Origin: Astrocystis sublimbata
Taxonomy: Eukaryota > Ascomycota > Sordariomycetes > Xylariales > Xylariaceae
Length of the DNA stretch: 64,000 nt
Direction: 5' to 3'
Assembly (NCBI GenBank): GCA_022453515.1
Contig: JAJNNY010000030.1
Coordinates: 403,692 to 467,691 of the forward strand
Position numbers and translations under genes: made by a program. This document shows, one piece after another, positions 26,005 to 36,305 of this stretch. Numbering within the stretch: the stretch's first letter is position 1; each line of letters starts with the position of its first letter. Under the pieces are notes generated by a model that was not told where the DNA came from, did no database searches, and worked only from the letters and a program-made list of their open reading frames with translations.

Positions 26005-26910
26005 ATGCAAACATTCTGGGAGTCAATCACATCCGACAGCATGCTTCAGGAACCCCAGGGCCCAAGCCTACCTTGGCGCATGACTTCGTCCTTGGTCATG
26101 GGCCTCACGGGCTCGCTGTCGCGCGTCTTCTTATACGGCCTCAACACGGTCGAGGTTACGGGGCTGCAGGGGTTTCTCGACATTCTCGACAGGCGGAAAG
26201 ATGTCGAGGGGAGGCAAAGGGGTCTTATCACCGGTATGTTTTTTTTTCATCTCACCCACTGAACACCAGCTTCATGCTTTTCTCATTTTCATTTCCACAT
26301 GTCTCCAAATCAGTGTTCAGATACATTCATGCATTGTTCTCGGCTTTACACGTCAATAACTGACAAACTTGTCGCTCAGTGTCCAACCACATTAGCGTGT
26401 ACGTCTTACTTCTGTATCCATGCACTTGTTAACCCTCACGATTGAGGCTTGAGTCACTTAAGACTTGAGTGGTTCTGGTTTCTCACACAAACTACCAGAC
26501 TCGACGATCCCCTCATGTGGGGAGTACTACCCTTCCGATACCATTTCAACCCCTCCAACCATCGCTGGGGTCTAGGCGCCCACGACATATGTTTCAAAAA
26601 TGCGTAAGTGTTGCCGCTGAATCATCCCACCTGTCTATCACACACTTCACCTCCATGCTCTTGTGGTAGGTAGGCAGTTAACCAGTCCAACCTGATCCTA
26701 ACACACACACACAGCTTCCTCACAACCTTCTTCTCCGCCGGCCAAGTCCTGCCGACCTACCGGTTCAAGCACTCAGCCCACGGGGGTCTCTTCCAGCCGA
26801 CCGTCTCCTCAGCCATCAAGCTGCTCTCCTCGTCACCCTTCTTCACACCATCCGAGCCCAACGACAACCCCACATCCCCTTCCTACAATAACAACAGCAA
26901 CAGCAACAGC

Positions 26911-26990
<80 letters not shown>

Positions 26991-27759
26991 CCACATAACA
27001 GCAGCCGACGCCCTCCTAACCAACCCGCCCTGGCCCTACCGCCTCGACGGCACAGTCCCGCCCTCCTCCTCCTTCCTCTTCCAAGACGCCTTCAACGCCA
27101 CCATACAAGCCCACCGCGCCTGGGTCCACGTCTTCCCCGAGGCCTGCGTGCACCAGCAGCCGCGCATGTTCATGCGCTACTTCAAATGGGGCGTCGCGCG
27201 CATGATCCTCGAAGCCGACCCCGCGCCGGAGCTAGTCCCCATCTTCATCGACGGCACGCAGCGCATCATGCCCGAGGACCGCACATGGCCGCGCTTCCTG
27301 CCGCGCGTAGGCAATACCCTACATGTCGCCTTCGGCGCACCCGTCGATATGGAAGCGACCTTCGGCGATCTGAGACGGCAGTGGAAGGCCCTGGTTAGAG
27401 AACAGGGCGTGAAGGAGCTGGAGAGAGAACTGCAGTTGCTGGCCCGTAGTGAAGGCAAGGTCGTGCAGAAGATCAGAAAGAAGATGGCGCCACTGAAGGA
27501 ACTGAGTACGGCGCGCGTTAAGGATCGGGGCGATCTCTCGTGGTCCGAGGAGCTGAGGTATGGCGACGAGGCCGTGCGGCTCCGCGTCGAAGTTGCGAAG
27601 CGCGTGCGGGACGAGGTCCTGAAGGTCAGGCGCGCCATGGGCTATCCGGACGAGGAACCCGCCGAGTTCGCCCTCGCTGAGACGTGGAGGACGGAGGAGC
27701 CTGGGCCGGATAAGTTGAAGAGTGGTGTCGATGAGGGTTTGGTTAACAAGAAGGGTTAG
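26005..27759 (+). CDS. taz1: Tafazzin, cardiolipin-remodelling acyltransferase
   Basis: Four exons: 26005-26233, 26380-26398 (19 nt), 26499-26603 and 26715-27759. The spliced product is 465 aa. Residues 77-85 read VSNHISVLD, the acyltransferase HX4D motif (His80, Asp85); it is encoded across the microexon. Downstream family blocks are WGLGAHDICFKNAFLTTFFS, RAWVHVFPEACVHQQ, FKWGVARMI and PIFIDGTQRIMPE. Family role: CoA-independent transacylation of monolysocardiolipin in mitochondrial membranes. It is longer than the 381-aa yeast protein, mainly because of an insertion between FFTPSEPND and HITAADALL containing a poly-Asn run encoded by (AAC)27. The start at 26005 is chosen because it gives the family N-terminus just before the SLPWR motif; an upstream frame from 25971 does not match. 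Confidence 0.93.
26887..26991 (+). repeat. Coding AAC microsatellite, poly-Asn in tafazzin
   Basis: From 26,911 to 26,991 there are 27 uninterrupted AAC units, preceded by AAC/AGC alternation from about 26,887. All are in frame and encode Asn with a few Ser. Pure codon repetition points to recent slippage, so its length is likely to vary between strains, and the assembled length may be inexact. Confidence 0.95.
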
Positions 27760-28691
27760 AGACAAATAAATAGGTATGTTGGAGAGAATGGGGAGGAAGG
27801 GGAAGAAGGGGGGGTAGAGAGACTTAGCGTTGGGTCTGCGGGACAGAGCATTCGAATTTGGCACATATGTACGTGCCCGTGTATTGGAGTCACAGGTTCA
27901 CAGCGACAGCATTGTTCACACAACATTGGTCTAGACAGCTAGCCTTAGGTAGCTTGGAGGGAGGTGAGTCAGGGTCAGCGAAAAGGTTCCGAATAGAGCA
28001 CAATATAGATAGACAAGAAAACAGGAGTGTTCCTAACGGAATTGAATTAATTAATGCATCACAATCAAATTTCTTTTTCTGGTCACGACCTCCTTCCTGT
28101 AAATGCTACATGACAAAGCTGTCTACAATCGAAACAACCGACAAGACAGATGACGCCGCAACGCCTTTTCCTCCCTTTACCTGCTTCGCCAAACGACCTA
28201 ACGACTACCGAATGCATCTATCTATTCCCCGCAAGGAAAAACAGAAACGAAAACGGAATACACGAGTATAGAGCATTATTCGAATGCAGTAATGAGTATT
28301 GTGATATGCTTGAATAAGCACTGTGGCTACGCCCTTTGACAGCATAACAAAGCAACTGATACGCTTATAACGCTCGACATCTCTCTGACACCCACTCCAA
28401 AAGTTCGACATCGCTGCGGCAGAAGAAACAGAAAAAGAACAGGAAGAAAAAAAGAAAAGGGAGAAAAGGATGAGAATGCTAGGTCACCCCCCATCAATCC
28501 GACGCATCCACTTTTGGATCCCAACCCAGATGAATCAGATCTGCCGCCCATTCTGCCTCCCAATCCCACCGAAATTGATGTTGCTCTGACTGTTGCTGCT
28601 TACCAGCATGGTGCGAAACTGGAGAAGGTTGGGGCTATATATTTTGTGGTGTTTGTTCTTGCCCCTGCCCATTTTCCGCATAATCTGGGTT
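27760..28691. other. Intergenic DNA containing the visible left limit of the inverted repeat
   Basis: This lies between the tafazzin stop and the open extension behind the PHO85-type kinase. No gene is supported. The mirror of the right edge of the window (64,000) falls at 28,569, so the left arm is seen from there inwards. Whether pairing extends further left cannot be decided here. Confidence 0.5.
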
Positions 28692-28967
28692 TCAGGGGAT
28701 CATGGTCCACGAAGACTGCTCTGACTGCTCTGACTGCTGCTGCTGCCCATTATCCGCACCACCTGGGGGTCGAGTGACTTTGGTCCACGAAGATGGTTCT
28801 GGGTGTGGGGGGACTTTGGTCCACGAAGATTGCCCCGAAGATTGCTCTGATTGATCTGGTTGCATCATGTCCTGCTCAGTCTCGTCAATATCCGCTTTCA
28901 AAGCCGCCTCCAAAGCCTCTACCCTTTCTGACCATTGCCGGCGTGCTTCTAGTTTGAACCGTTTCTC
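28692..28967 (-). other. Open 91-codon extension in frame behind the PHO85-type kinase stop
   Basis: Immediately after the kinase TAG (28968-28970), and in the same frame, 91 sense codons run to a TGA. The translation looks protein-like: an amphipathic charged helix (FKLEARRQWSERVEALEAAL) and then a Gln/Ser-rich tail with two copies of SSWTKV and one SSWTM. It could be reached by stop readthrough. Alternatively, the TAG may serve as a 3' splice site with the weak donor GTGCAG near the end of the kinase domain (a 108-nt removal, multiple of three). It could also be a relic of a longer protein. No ATG starts it cleanly. Confidence 0.4.
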
Positions 28968-30034
28968 CTAGTAACTCGCATCGTAGGAGCCCTGAGAGGC
29001 AACGGGCTGCGGCGCATAGCCCCTGGACTGTGCGTGCTGCTGCTGCTGCTGTTGTTGCATTTGTTGTTGCTGCACCAGCAGGTCGGAGAACCACGGGTGC
29101 TGCAAGGCGTCGTAGGCGCTGATGCGGTTCTCGGGGCGCAGGACGAGCATGCGGCTCAGGAGATCGATGCCTAGGTGGTCGATCTGGGGAAGGATGACGC
29201 GCAGGTCCTGGGTGGCGTACATCTGGAAGCTCGTCTTGTACTCGGGGAAGCTGCTGATGCCGGGCCAGGTGCGCTCGGTGGGGGTGCCCATGATGCGGAA
29301 GATGCGGATGATCTGGTCCTCGTTGGTGGTACCGGGGAAGAGGGGGCGGCCGGTGTACATCTCGGCCATGATGCAGCCGGCGGACCAGATGTCAATGCTA
29401 GTGTTGTAGGTGCGGCTGCCGAGCAGGACGTCGGGGGCGCGGTACCAGAGGGTGACGACCTCGTTGGAGAAGGTGTTGACGGGGATGCCGAAGGCGCGGG
29501 CGAGGCCGAAGTCGCCGAGCTTGAGGGAGCCCTTGCCGTTGATGAGCAGGTTCTGGGGCTTGAGGTCGCGGTGCAGGACGCGGTTCTGATGGCAGAAGTC
29601 GATACCCTTGAGCAGCTGGAACATGAAGGACTTGATGGTCATGGGCTTGAGGGCGCCGCGCTCGCCGTGGGTGTCCATGTACTTCTTGAGGTCGCCGTCC
29701 ATGAACTCGAAGACGAGCATGAGCTTGTTCTCGGTGTGGATGACGTCGTGCAGGGCGACGATGTTCTCGTGCTTGAGCTCCTTCATGAGGGAGATCTCGC
29801 GGATGGCGGTGCTGGGAGTGCCCTCCTCGGAGTCGAGGTGGATCTCCTTGAGAGCGACGAGCTCGCCGGTCTGGCGGTTGCGGCCTTTGAAGACCTAAGG
29901 GGCATGGATGCAAGAGTCAGTGATCAGTGGTGTTTCTTTGGTGATTCGTGCGGTTGACGACGTACGGTTGCATACGTGCCCTCTCCTAGCTTCTCGAGCT
30001 GTTGGAAGGAGCTCGGATGCCTCTTCGCGTCCAT
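28968..30034 (-). CDS. pho85: PHO85-type cyclin-dependent kinase (left copy)
   Basis: Two exons, 29966-30034 and 28968-29894 read leftwards, with a 71-nt phase-0 intron; 331 aa. Landmarks: Gly loop GEGTYATV at 17-24, catalytic Lys39 in VALKE, the cyclin-binding helix PSTAIRE at 50-56, HRDLKPQN at 131-138, DFG at 151-153, and activation loop [20 protein letters not shown] with a Ser where many CDKs have Thr, as in yeast Pho85. The tail is Gln-rich ([15 protein letters not shown]). In yeast Pho85 with various Pcl cyclins controls phosphate response, glycogen and cell-cycle exit; the fungal orthologues PhoA/PhoB and PREG-PHO85 act likewise. It is divergent from the septin-like gene. Confidence 0.95.
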
Positions 30035-30971
30035 GGTGGCGGGGGATGTGCTAGCCGGGTACTGGGGAGGGAGGGCTTCTTGGTGTTCTGGGGGGTTCTG
30101 GCGGATGTGGGAACAACAACGATGTTCATTCAGACGAGAGGCCAAAATGATGGGATGGATTATGTATGATATGTGGATACGGATGGGGGAGAGGAGGAGA
30201 GGAGCAGCTCGGAGGGGCAGATAGATAGATAGATGTTGGGCTAAGGTAGGATGCTTGACGTGTGGGTCTGTCTGTCGTCCCTTCCTCGCCTTTGCTTCTC
30301 CAAGTGTGGAAAGTACTTACCTACCAGTCGCCATTACTGCGTGGCACGAGTGACACCATGCCCGTTCGAGTTCGAGCAATTTCCACTTCAGGCATAGGTT
30401 GCAGCTTCCACACAACATCAACAACTACCACTCCACTCGTACCTACTGTGACATGTGAGTAACGCCATGGACAGGTACATATGTACCTATGTACTCTGTG
30501 GTGCCCACGGGGGTGCGGGGTCTTTTGAACTCTCCCCACCTCCCCCACCTCGAAACGAGAGACCCTGGTTATGCGTACTCTCCGCGGTACGCTTGCGACA
30601 TCTCGCGCATGAGAGCTCGTGTTTTGTCTTTTACACTTCATATGTGGCAGTAACGGGTCGTGAGATATCATACAACGAGTACCTAACCTGTATGGCCACA
30701 GCGCCTCGTCGGCTACACATGACGAACCGCCGCCGTCCCCCTTAGCCTTTAGCCCCCCTATCTCGCAGCTTACTCTGCAGATACGTCTTATCGACACGCA
30801 TCTATGCGACGGAATATCAGTCTAGATTAAACTCTGCCTCTGCTGCCCACGTCTCTTTCTCAACCGAATAATATACTCCATGTGCCACATATATAATAGT
30901 ACCTTGTTGAATGCCTCTGTCATCCTGTCCATCCTGTCCATCCTTATCCTTTCACATATCACGACGCCACC
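30035..30971. promoter_or_regulatory. Divergent promoter region, kinase and septin-like gene (left copy)
   Basis: These 937 bp lie between two divergent ATGs. A GATA-type tetranucleotide run (AGATAGATAGATAGATG, about 30,218-30,234) and a TCCATCCTG triplicate (about 30,922-30,950, just before the septin-like ATG) are the visible repeats. No coding signal. Confidence 0.5.
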
Positions 30972-33139
30972 ATGCGACCCGTCCACCCCGGCGATGCCCG
31001 GACTGCCGCTTCACAGCATCATCGCCCCCATCTGATGGCTCGTCCACCCACGAGTAACATCGTGTCCTTCTGCGTCGCCGACGAGGCTGCCCTTGACGCC
31101 CGTGGCCACGCCCCCGTCATCCCGCCCCCCCACAGCGCTGAATCCAAGAAGGTGAATGAGGGCCTGCCCCCGGTCGGCGGTCGGCATCTCCGAGAGGACC
31201 GAGTACACAAGACCGCAGACGACGATGCTTCGTTCTCCCCGCTCTCGGAGCCCCCTTCCGATTTTTGGACTCCAGCCTCACCACCATCACAGTCTGGGCC
31301 GTCATCCTCACCACGCCCTATCACGCCCACCATGCTCGCCAGTTCCGCTATCAGCTCCATCGGCAGCTCCTCGCCGAGAACAGCATCCTTTGAAAGCTCC
31401 CTCTCCGACGATGACGATGTCCAAAGCTACGACCTACCCTCTGTGACTGCATCAGACTCAGCCTCGGCCACATCTATGCTGGGTCGCGCGAGTGCTCCCC
31501 AGCTCGTCATGCCCAGCATCAGCATGCCCAGTCGTCGCCCCTTTACCGAAACCGGCAAGAACCTCGGCCACCTGAAGGTTCTCCTGGCTGGTGAATCCGG
31601 TATGTTCACCATTCTACCTCGCCACCATACTGACTGTCAACTGACCCCTTTACTTCTTCAAGGCGTTGGCAAAACATCGCTATTGAAAGCCATTGTTCAG
31701 TCCTGTCATCACATCGTGCATGTGGATCCCATATCGCCCCTGAACCGGAGTGCTTTCGAAGTTCACGCCAGCACAAAATCTTATCCGGGATGGTGGCATG
31801 AACTAGGCGTCCCTTCCATATCCCACCAGCGAAAGAGCCGAGAGGGCAATGTCCTAGAACGTAACCTCTGTTTCGTGGACACCCCGGGCTACGGCTGTCA
31901 ACAATCGGCAAGTGACTTACCCATGCTGTTCAGGCTTGTTCTAACGCGACACAGGTGATGGGGGCCATCAAGCCATGTGTCGACTATGTGGAATCTCACT
32001 TAAACAAGTTATCATCACCTGACTTAAGTGAACCTGATCTGATGAGCATGCTAGGAGGTGACGGTGGTTGCCAGGTGGATGTTGTTCTCTACCTCATCTC
32101 ACATAGTATGCCCTCCACCCCTTTTCACTCCCACCGCGAGACACAGCAGACGTGGGCAGCTAACACATACTCCAATCAAGGACTCAAAGCAGCTGATTTG
32201 GAATACATGCGTTGTCTCGCCGCCTTGACCAATGTTATTCCTATCTTATCCCGAGCCGATCTTCTCTCGGCGGAGCAAATCGGAACGAGCAAACAGCGGA
32301 TAGCTGCACAACTTGCAAGCTCGGGCATCCAGCCGTTCAGTTTCACGTCCACAGCGGACCTGGAAGAGCAGGAATGGGCGACACCAACCATTCCCTACAC
32401 CACGTCTAGTGTGACTCGGGATGACCACGAAACCATGGATGCTAGCATTCTCATGAAATCGGATTACATAGAGCCGCTTATCCCGACAGATCTTGCGTTT
32501 CTCGTAGACAAGATGTTCAGCGTCGACGGAGCGTCCTGGCTCCGACACTCTGCGGCTAAGAAGTACCTCCAGTGGCGCGAGTCGACCCCGCGTCGGCCCC
32601 GTGACCTATACCAACTGCTCAGCTCTCCGGTGTGCGACTACTCGACAGCGTTAACTCGGCGGTCTGATCCGTTCGCCACTCGACATGACCGGCAGCCAAG
32701 CGGTCCAGGTCCAGGCCCAGGCGTGCGATATGAGGTTGCTGACTGGGCTACGGATCTGCAGCGGAGCCAAGCGGCTGAGAGACAGAGATACGAGGCTCTG
32801 CTGCGCGGAGAGCATGCCATTTGGCTCACAGAGAAGCTGGGCAAATGCGTGCAGGATGGATCCTTGACAGCGACCAGCCCAGGCCACGGAGCTGTTACCA
32901 ACAACGGTAGTAATGGCGGACGGAGATCTCCGAGAGGAAAACGGGGTGCTTCCAAGACACAGCAGCACCAGGATCCGCTGGGTCTGCTACAAGCGACGCT
33001 GGATATGAAAGCGAAGAGCTGGCTGGCCGTGGAAATCGCCAGTGGCTTGGGACTGATTGGCCTGGCTGGCCTAGCGTGCTGGGTTGGTTGGCCATCCAAG
33101 GCGATCGGGAGGATGAATGAGTGGTGCATGGGGTTGTAA
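30972..33139 (+). CDS. Septin-like P-loop GTPase with C-terminal membrane segment (left copy)
   Basis: Four exons: 30972-31599, 31663-31907, 31955-32105 and 32181-33139; 660 aa. The second intron begins GCAAGT, a GC-AG intron. Residues 1-190 are Pro/Ser-rich and probably disordered. The G domain begins near 198: G1 GESGVGKTS at 207-215, G3 DTPGYG at 282-287, and the G4-like SRAD at 365-368 inside NVIPILSRADLLSAEQ, the pattern of septin GTPases (AKAD/ARAD). The LISHRLKAADLEYMRCL block restored by splicing intron 3 is also septin-like. Residues about 623-645 are hydrophobic (EIASGLGLIGLAGLACWVGW), a likely tail anchor not found in core septins. It is therefore called septin-like rather than matched to CDC3/10/11/12. 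Membrane-tethered GTPase function is inference. Confidence 0.85.
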
Positions 33140-33911
33140 GAGATAGATAGGTGTTCGAATTACCATCTCGGGAACGAGACTTCAGTGATTGTCAGGTCCG
33201 CTGCGTATACACCGCGCAAGCTGTCATTGGTCCCAAGCATGGCGCAATAGGTTAGCAATAGGGAGTGCTCGTTGGATTTTTGGGACTGGAACTGGGTTGA
33301 GGATTGGGAAGGGCTCTTGCAATTGTATTAGTATTATAGCAGCAACAAATAGTAATATCATAGGCACATTGGAAACAAGGCGGCTTAAACCACCAATTGA
33401 TAATACTAACCGCGCGATAGGAATATATATAAGATATTTAATATCCCTTTATTACTGGACTAATATACCGAGTAGATAGATGGTGCTCTACCTTCAAGCG
33501 CGTTTCTCAAACAACGGTAGTGGCACGAGTGGTATATCATGACCAATGCCAATGCCAAGACGCGTGGCGTCATGGACGCACGTCGTCACGTTAAGCCATA
33601 TTCAGCAAAGATCGCCATTCCAGCTCCCTTGCTCAAAGAGTGTGTAAGACAGCGTCAAAAGGACGTGCTCGCGTGCCCAGGTGGCGAGGGCGATAGGCAT
33701 GCCAGGTGTCTCAGGTGTCTCAGGTGTATTGGCTTGGGGTTGCGCCTTGGCTGTTCCGAGTTCCCATCGACATCAACTTCTCCCAGCCATGCTGTCCTCA
33801 CTCATCCCGGGTAATTGTTGAAACAGCGCTGATCCAATTCAATTGAATCCAGTCCCAATTGAACCCCAATTTCGCTGCGCTTTTGCTTCCTCTCCTGTCC
33901 TCAATGCCAAC
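33140..33911. other. Spacer with AT-rich patch and 9-nt tandem repeat (left copy)
   Basis: About 33,300-33,480 is AT- and TpA-rich, possibly a small RIP-decayed relic. At 33,703-33,728 the unit CAGGTGTCT is repeated almost three times. A frame open to 34,844 starts upstream with TTG; the transporter ATG is at 33,912. Confidence 0.45.
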
Positions 33912-34844
33912 ATGAACTTCGGACAGACGGTCGCGAGCGCGATCATCACGTTCGCCATCACCAACGTCGACGACGCCTTCGTCCTAGCGACCTTCTTCGC
34001 CGAGTCCGCCACCTCGTCGTCTTCGCGCAACGACCACAACGCCCTGACGCCCCTCAAGATCACCATCGGCCAGTATGTCGGCTTCACCGTCATCGTCGCC
34101 ATCAGCCTGATCGGCTACGGCGTCTCCGTCGTCCTGCCGTACCAGCCCATCGGCTTTCTAGGACTGCTGCCCATCGTCCTGGGCTTCTGGAAGCTGCTGG
34201 GCCTGTTCCTCGATACCAAGGGCCAGGACGAGGAGACCGAGGAAGAAGTCGAGAGCGTGAGGCGCACAAAGGGCTATCTGAGGGCCATCGCCAAGGTCGC
34301 CCTCATCACCGTCGTCAACGGAGGCGAGAACCTAGGCACCTACGTCCCGCTCTTCTCGCAGGCTGAGGGCGCCGAGATCGCCATCTACCTCGTCGTGTAC
34401 TATATCCTGCTGGGAGTCTGGTGTCTGGTGGCCTTTCTCATCATCAGGCAGAAACATGTGCTGGCGGTGGTGCATCGGTATGCCGATATGGTCATCCCTT
34501 TCTTGTACATGGGGATAGGCGTCTATATCGTTGTTGTGTCGGAGGCGTATCCGTGGGCGATTGACAAGGTCGATGACGAGCTGAGGACGAATTCCGGAAG
34601 AGCTATCTTGGCGGGCGTGACGTCGGCGTTCCTGCTACTCGCTATTGGTGCCATGGCGTGGATTAAGTGGCGCAGGAGACGCAAGGAGACTGGGGACGTT
34701 TTGACTGCTGAGGATGGGGATGGCGCGGGTGTTAATGACCCTACGAGTGCGGCTGCGACGGCGACTACAACTACGGCACCCGTCACGGACCCCGAGATTG
34801 GAAATGCCCCGGCGCGGGATTTGAATTACGGAACTATGAAGTAG
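33912..34844 (+). CDS. CadD-family (cadmium resistance) membrane transporter (left copy)
   Basis: Intronless, 310 aa from ATG 33912 (MNFGQTVASAIITFAITNVD). The N-terminal helix with the ITNVDDAFVLATFF motif is the signature of the CadD/LysE-like cadmium resistance transporter family. Six or so hydrophobic segments follow: VGFTVIVAISLIGYGVSVVL, IGFLGLLPIVLGFWKLLGLF, ALITVVNGGENLGTYVPLFS, a YLVVYYILLGVWCLVAFLII segment, VIPFLYMGIGVYIVVVSEAY and one near the C-terminus. The NGGENLGTYVPLF block mirrors the first motif, consistent with the family's internal duplication. The tail is Thr/Ala-rich and cytosolic. Bacterial members export Cd2+; in fungi the substrate is not established. The frame is open 69 nt upstream but only through non-ATG codons, so 33912 is preferred. 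Confidence 0.85.
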   Translation: MNFGQTVASAIITFAITNVDDAFVLATFFAESATSSSSRNDHNALTPLKITIGQYVGFTVIVAISLIGYGVSVVLPYQPIGFLGLLPIVLGFWKLLGLFLDTKGQDEETEEEVESVRRTKGYLRAIAKVALITVVNGGENLGTYVPLFSQAEGAEIAIYLVVYYILLGVWCLVAFLIIRQKHVLAVVHRYADMVIPFLYMGIGVYIVVVSEAYPWAIDKVDDELRTNSGRAILAGVTSAFLLLAIGAMAWIKWRRRRKETGDVLTAEDGDGAGVNDPTSAAATATTTTAPVTDPEIGNAPARDLNYGTMK

Positions 34845-36305
34845 CGAACAGGGCGCAGCCAATTCAGCAAATGACTAACTAACCAGCCATCACGATGGGT
34901 TGTCCAATTACCCACAGATAGGCGCCAATATGAGCTTCAACTATTACGTCGCTACGGACACCCGTCCCTCACCCCATACCTGATCATAAGCGATGGTTTC
35001 CGACATCCATGTTTCTGGAAAGCGTTGCGTCAATAGCAAGTTGCCTCCTCTCGCCAGCCCCAGTCGCCGTCTGATGGGATGTCGCTCGTGGAGGTTCTAT
35101 GATTACCTAGGGTAATCGTCACCGCGGCTCGATCCCTGCGCGCCATTAAGGCAATTACTTCCATATACGCTGCCGTGTAAGTGTTCGGATTGCATTGGCT
35201 TTTTTGGACGCTCATCTGACCCAGCTAGCTATTATGCAGATTCTATATAGGACTCAGTCCTCTTGTAAACTACTTACTGCACAAGCGTTTCAAGGTGAAG
35301 CGGTATTCGCTGTTGCCCCTGCGACTCGAAATTACTTCATCGTGTTTCGACGATGAGGCATGAAGGCTACCCCGCGATCACGGCCAGGACCTCTATGCGC
35401 CACCAAAGTGAGGGGCGAAGCGGCTTCTTCGGCGTGCCGTGCCCTGCCCCTTGTCACAGTTCTCACTGCTGGGAGTCTGGTCAATAGATATTTTTGCTGC
35501 ACAAGGAGAAAAAGGCTCCTTTTCTGCCTAAAGCCAGGGACGCCATTCCCTACCGACCCGTGACACCATTGGACGGAGAGTAGTATGTGCTTATTGGGTT
35601 GTGAGAGAGCTTCTCATGGGATACGACGGGGATCTGAACATCCTTGGGTGTGAGCAGCATCGTGCTGCGCTGTCTTCGCTTCTGAGGGTGTGATTGTCGA
35701 GTTGATTTCCGCATTATAGATATGACTACATAGTCTTGATCCATCGTCGAGAGAATTGCATATCCAGTCCACCTCGCCCTCGAGGTGAGTCGGCAGGCAA
35801 CCGGAGCATCTTTTAGTGCTTCGACTTCGATCATCTCTCCATCAGCTTGTATGTGGTCAGACTGACCCAAACACCTATTACCATGTCTGTTTCTGGGGCG
35901 TGGTGCGTCCACCGTCAATGGTCGAGATGACAGCAAGGTGTGGCAGGAAGACGAAGGCTTAGCTGAAATTGTACTGGTGTTGGGGATAGCTGAACCAGCT
36001 GAACTGAGGTGGCTCGAGCTATTGAAGCAGCGTAGATATGGCACATGATTGAGTGGTGCCAAGAAACCAGCTGTAAGTGGCTAGCTGCTAAGTGCGTCTG
36101 CTTGAGGTGGTCGAGAACATGAGGGGGTCGAGAACATGAGGGGGTCGAGAACATCAGCCGCGATGGTTTCGAACGTCTATATAGACATAAGCATACAACT
36201 GGGCTTCCTTGAACTGGTCAATCTGATTAAATTAAACCTCTATTGGCAATGTTGATGATCTATCTGCCTTATCGTGATTGTCCCGCCTCCGCTTGATTGA
36301 TAATC
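34845..36305. other. Spacer, about 1.5 kb (left copy)
   Basis: A minus-strand open frame at 35550-36062 has no ATG at its head and no recognisable domain; it is not called. The 12-mer GGTCGAGAACAT occurs three times with 5-nt GAGGG spacers at 36,109-36,154, about 150 bp before the coiled-coil gene's ATG, and could be a regulatory repeat. Confidence 0.45.
36109..36154 (+). repeat. Three-copy 17-nt tandem repeat upstream of coiled-coil gene (left copy)
   Basis: GGTCGAGAACAT at 36109, 36126 and 36143, with GAGGG between copies. The mirror lies at 56,415-56,460. Its promoter position is suggestive; function unknown. Confidence 0.85.

Noticed and set aside
28692..28913. A separate small gene behind the kinase starting at TTG
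   Set aside because: No ATG-led start; better treated as an extension of the kinase frame.
29175..29957. A 260-codon open frame on the plus strand, antisense to the kinase (and its mirror at 62612-63394)
   Set aside because: It is the reverse of the GC-rich kinase exons and reads as Glu/Val/Ala/Leu repeats caused by codon bias; no domain.
32106..32180. Reading through the third intron of the septin-like gene as coding
   Set aside because: The 75-nt segment is stop-free and a multiple of three, but it interrupts the septin block LISH-RLKAADLEYM and has proper GTATGC...CAAG ends.
33843..33911. N-terminal extension of the CadD-like transporter
   Set aside because: The upstream in-frame codons include no ATG; the conserved first helix begins right after ATG 33912.
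35550..36062. Minus-strand 170-codon open frame (mirror 56507-57019)
   Set aside because: It begins with TTG, has no recognisable motif and no convincing splice extension; retained only as spacer content.
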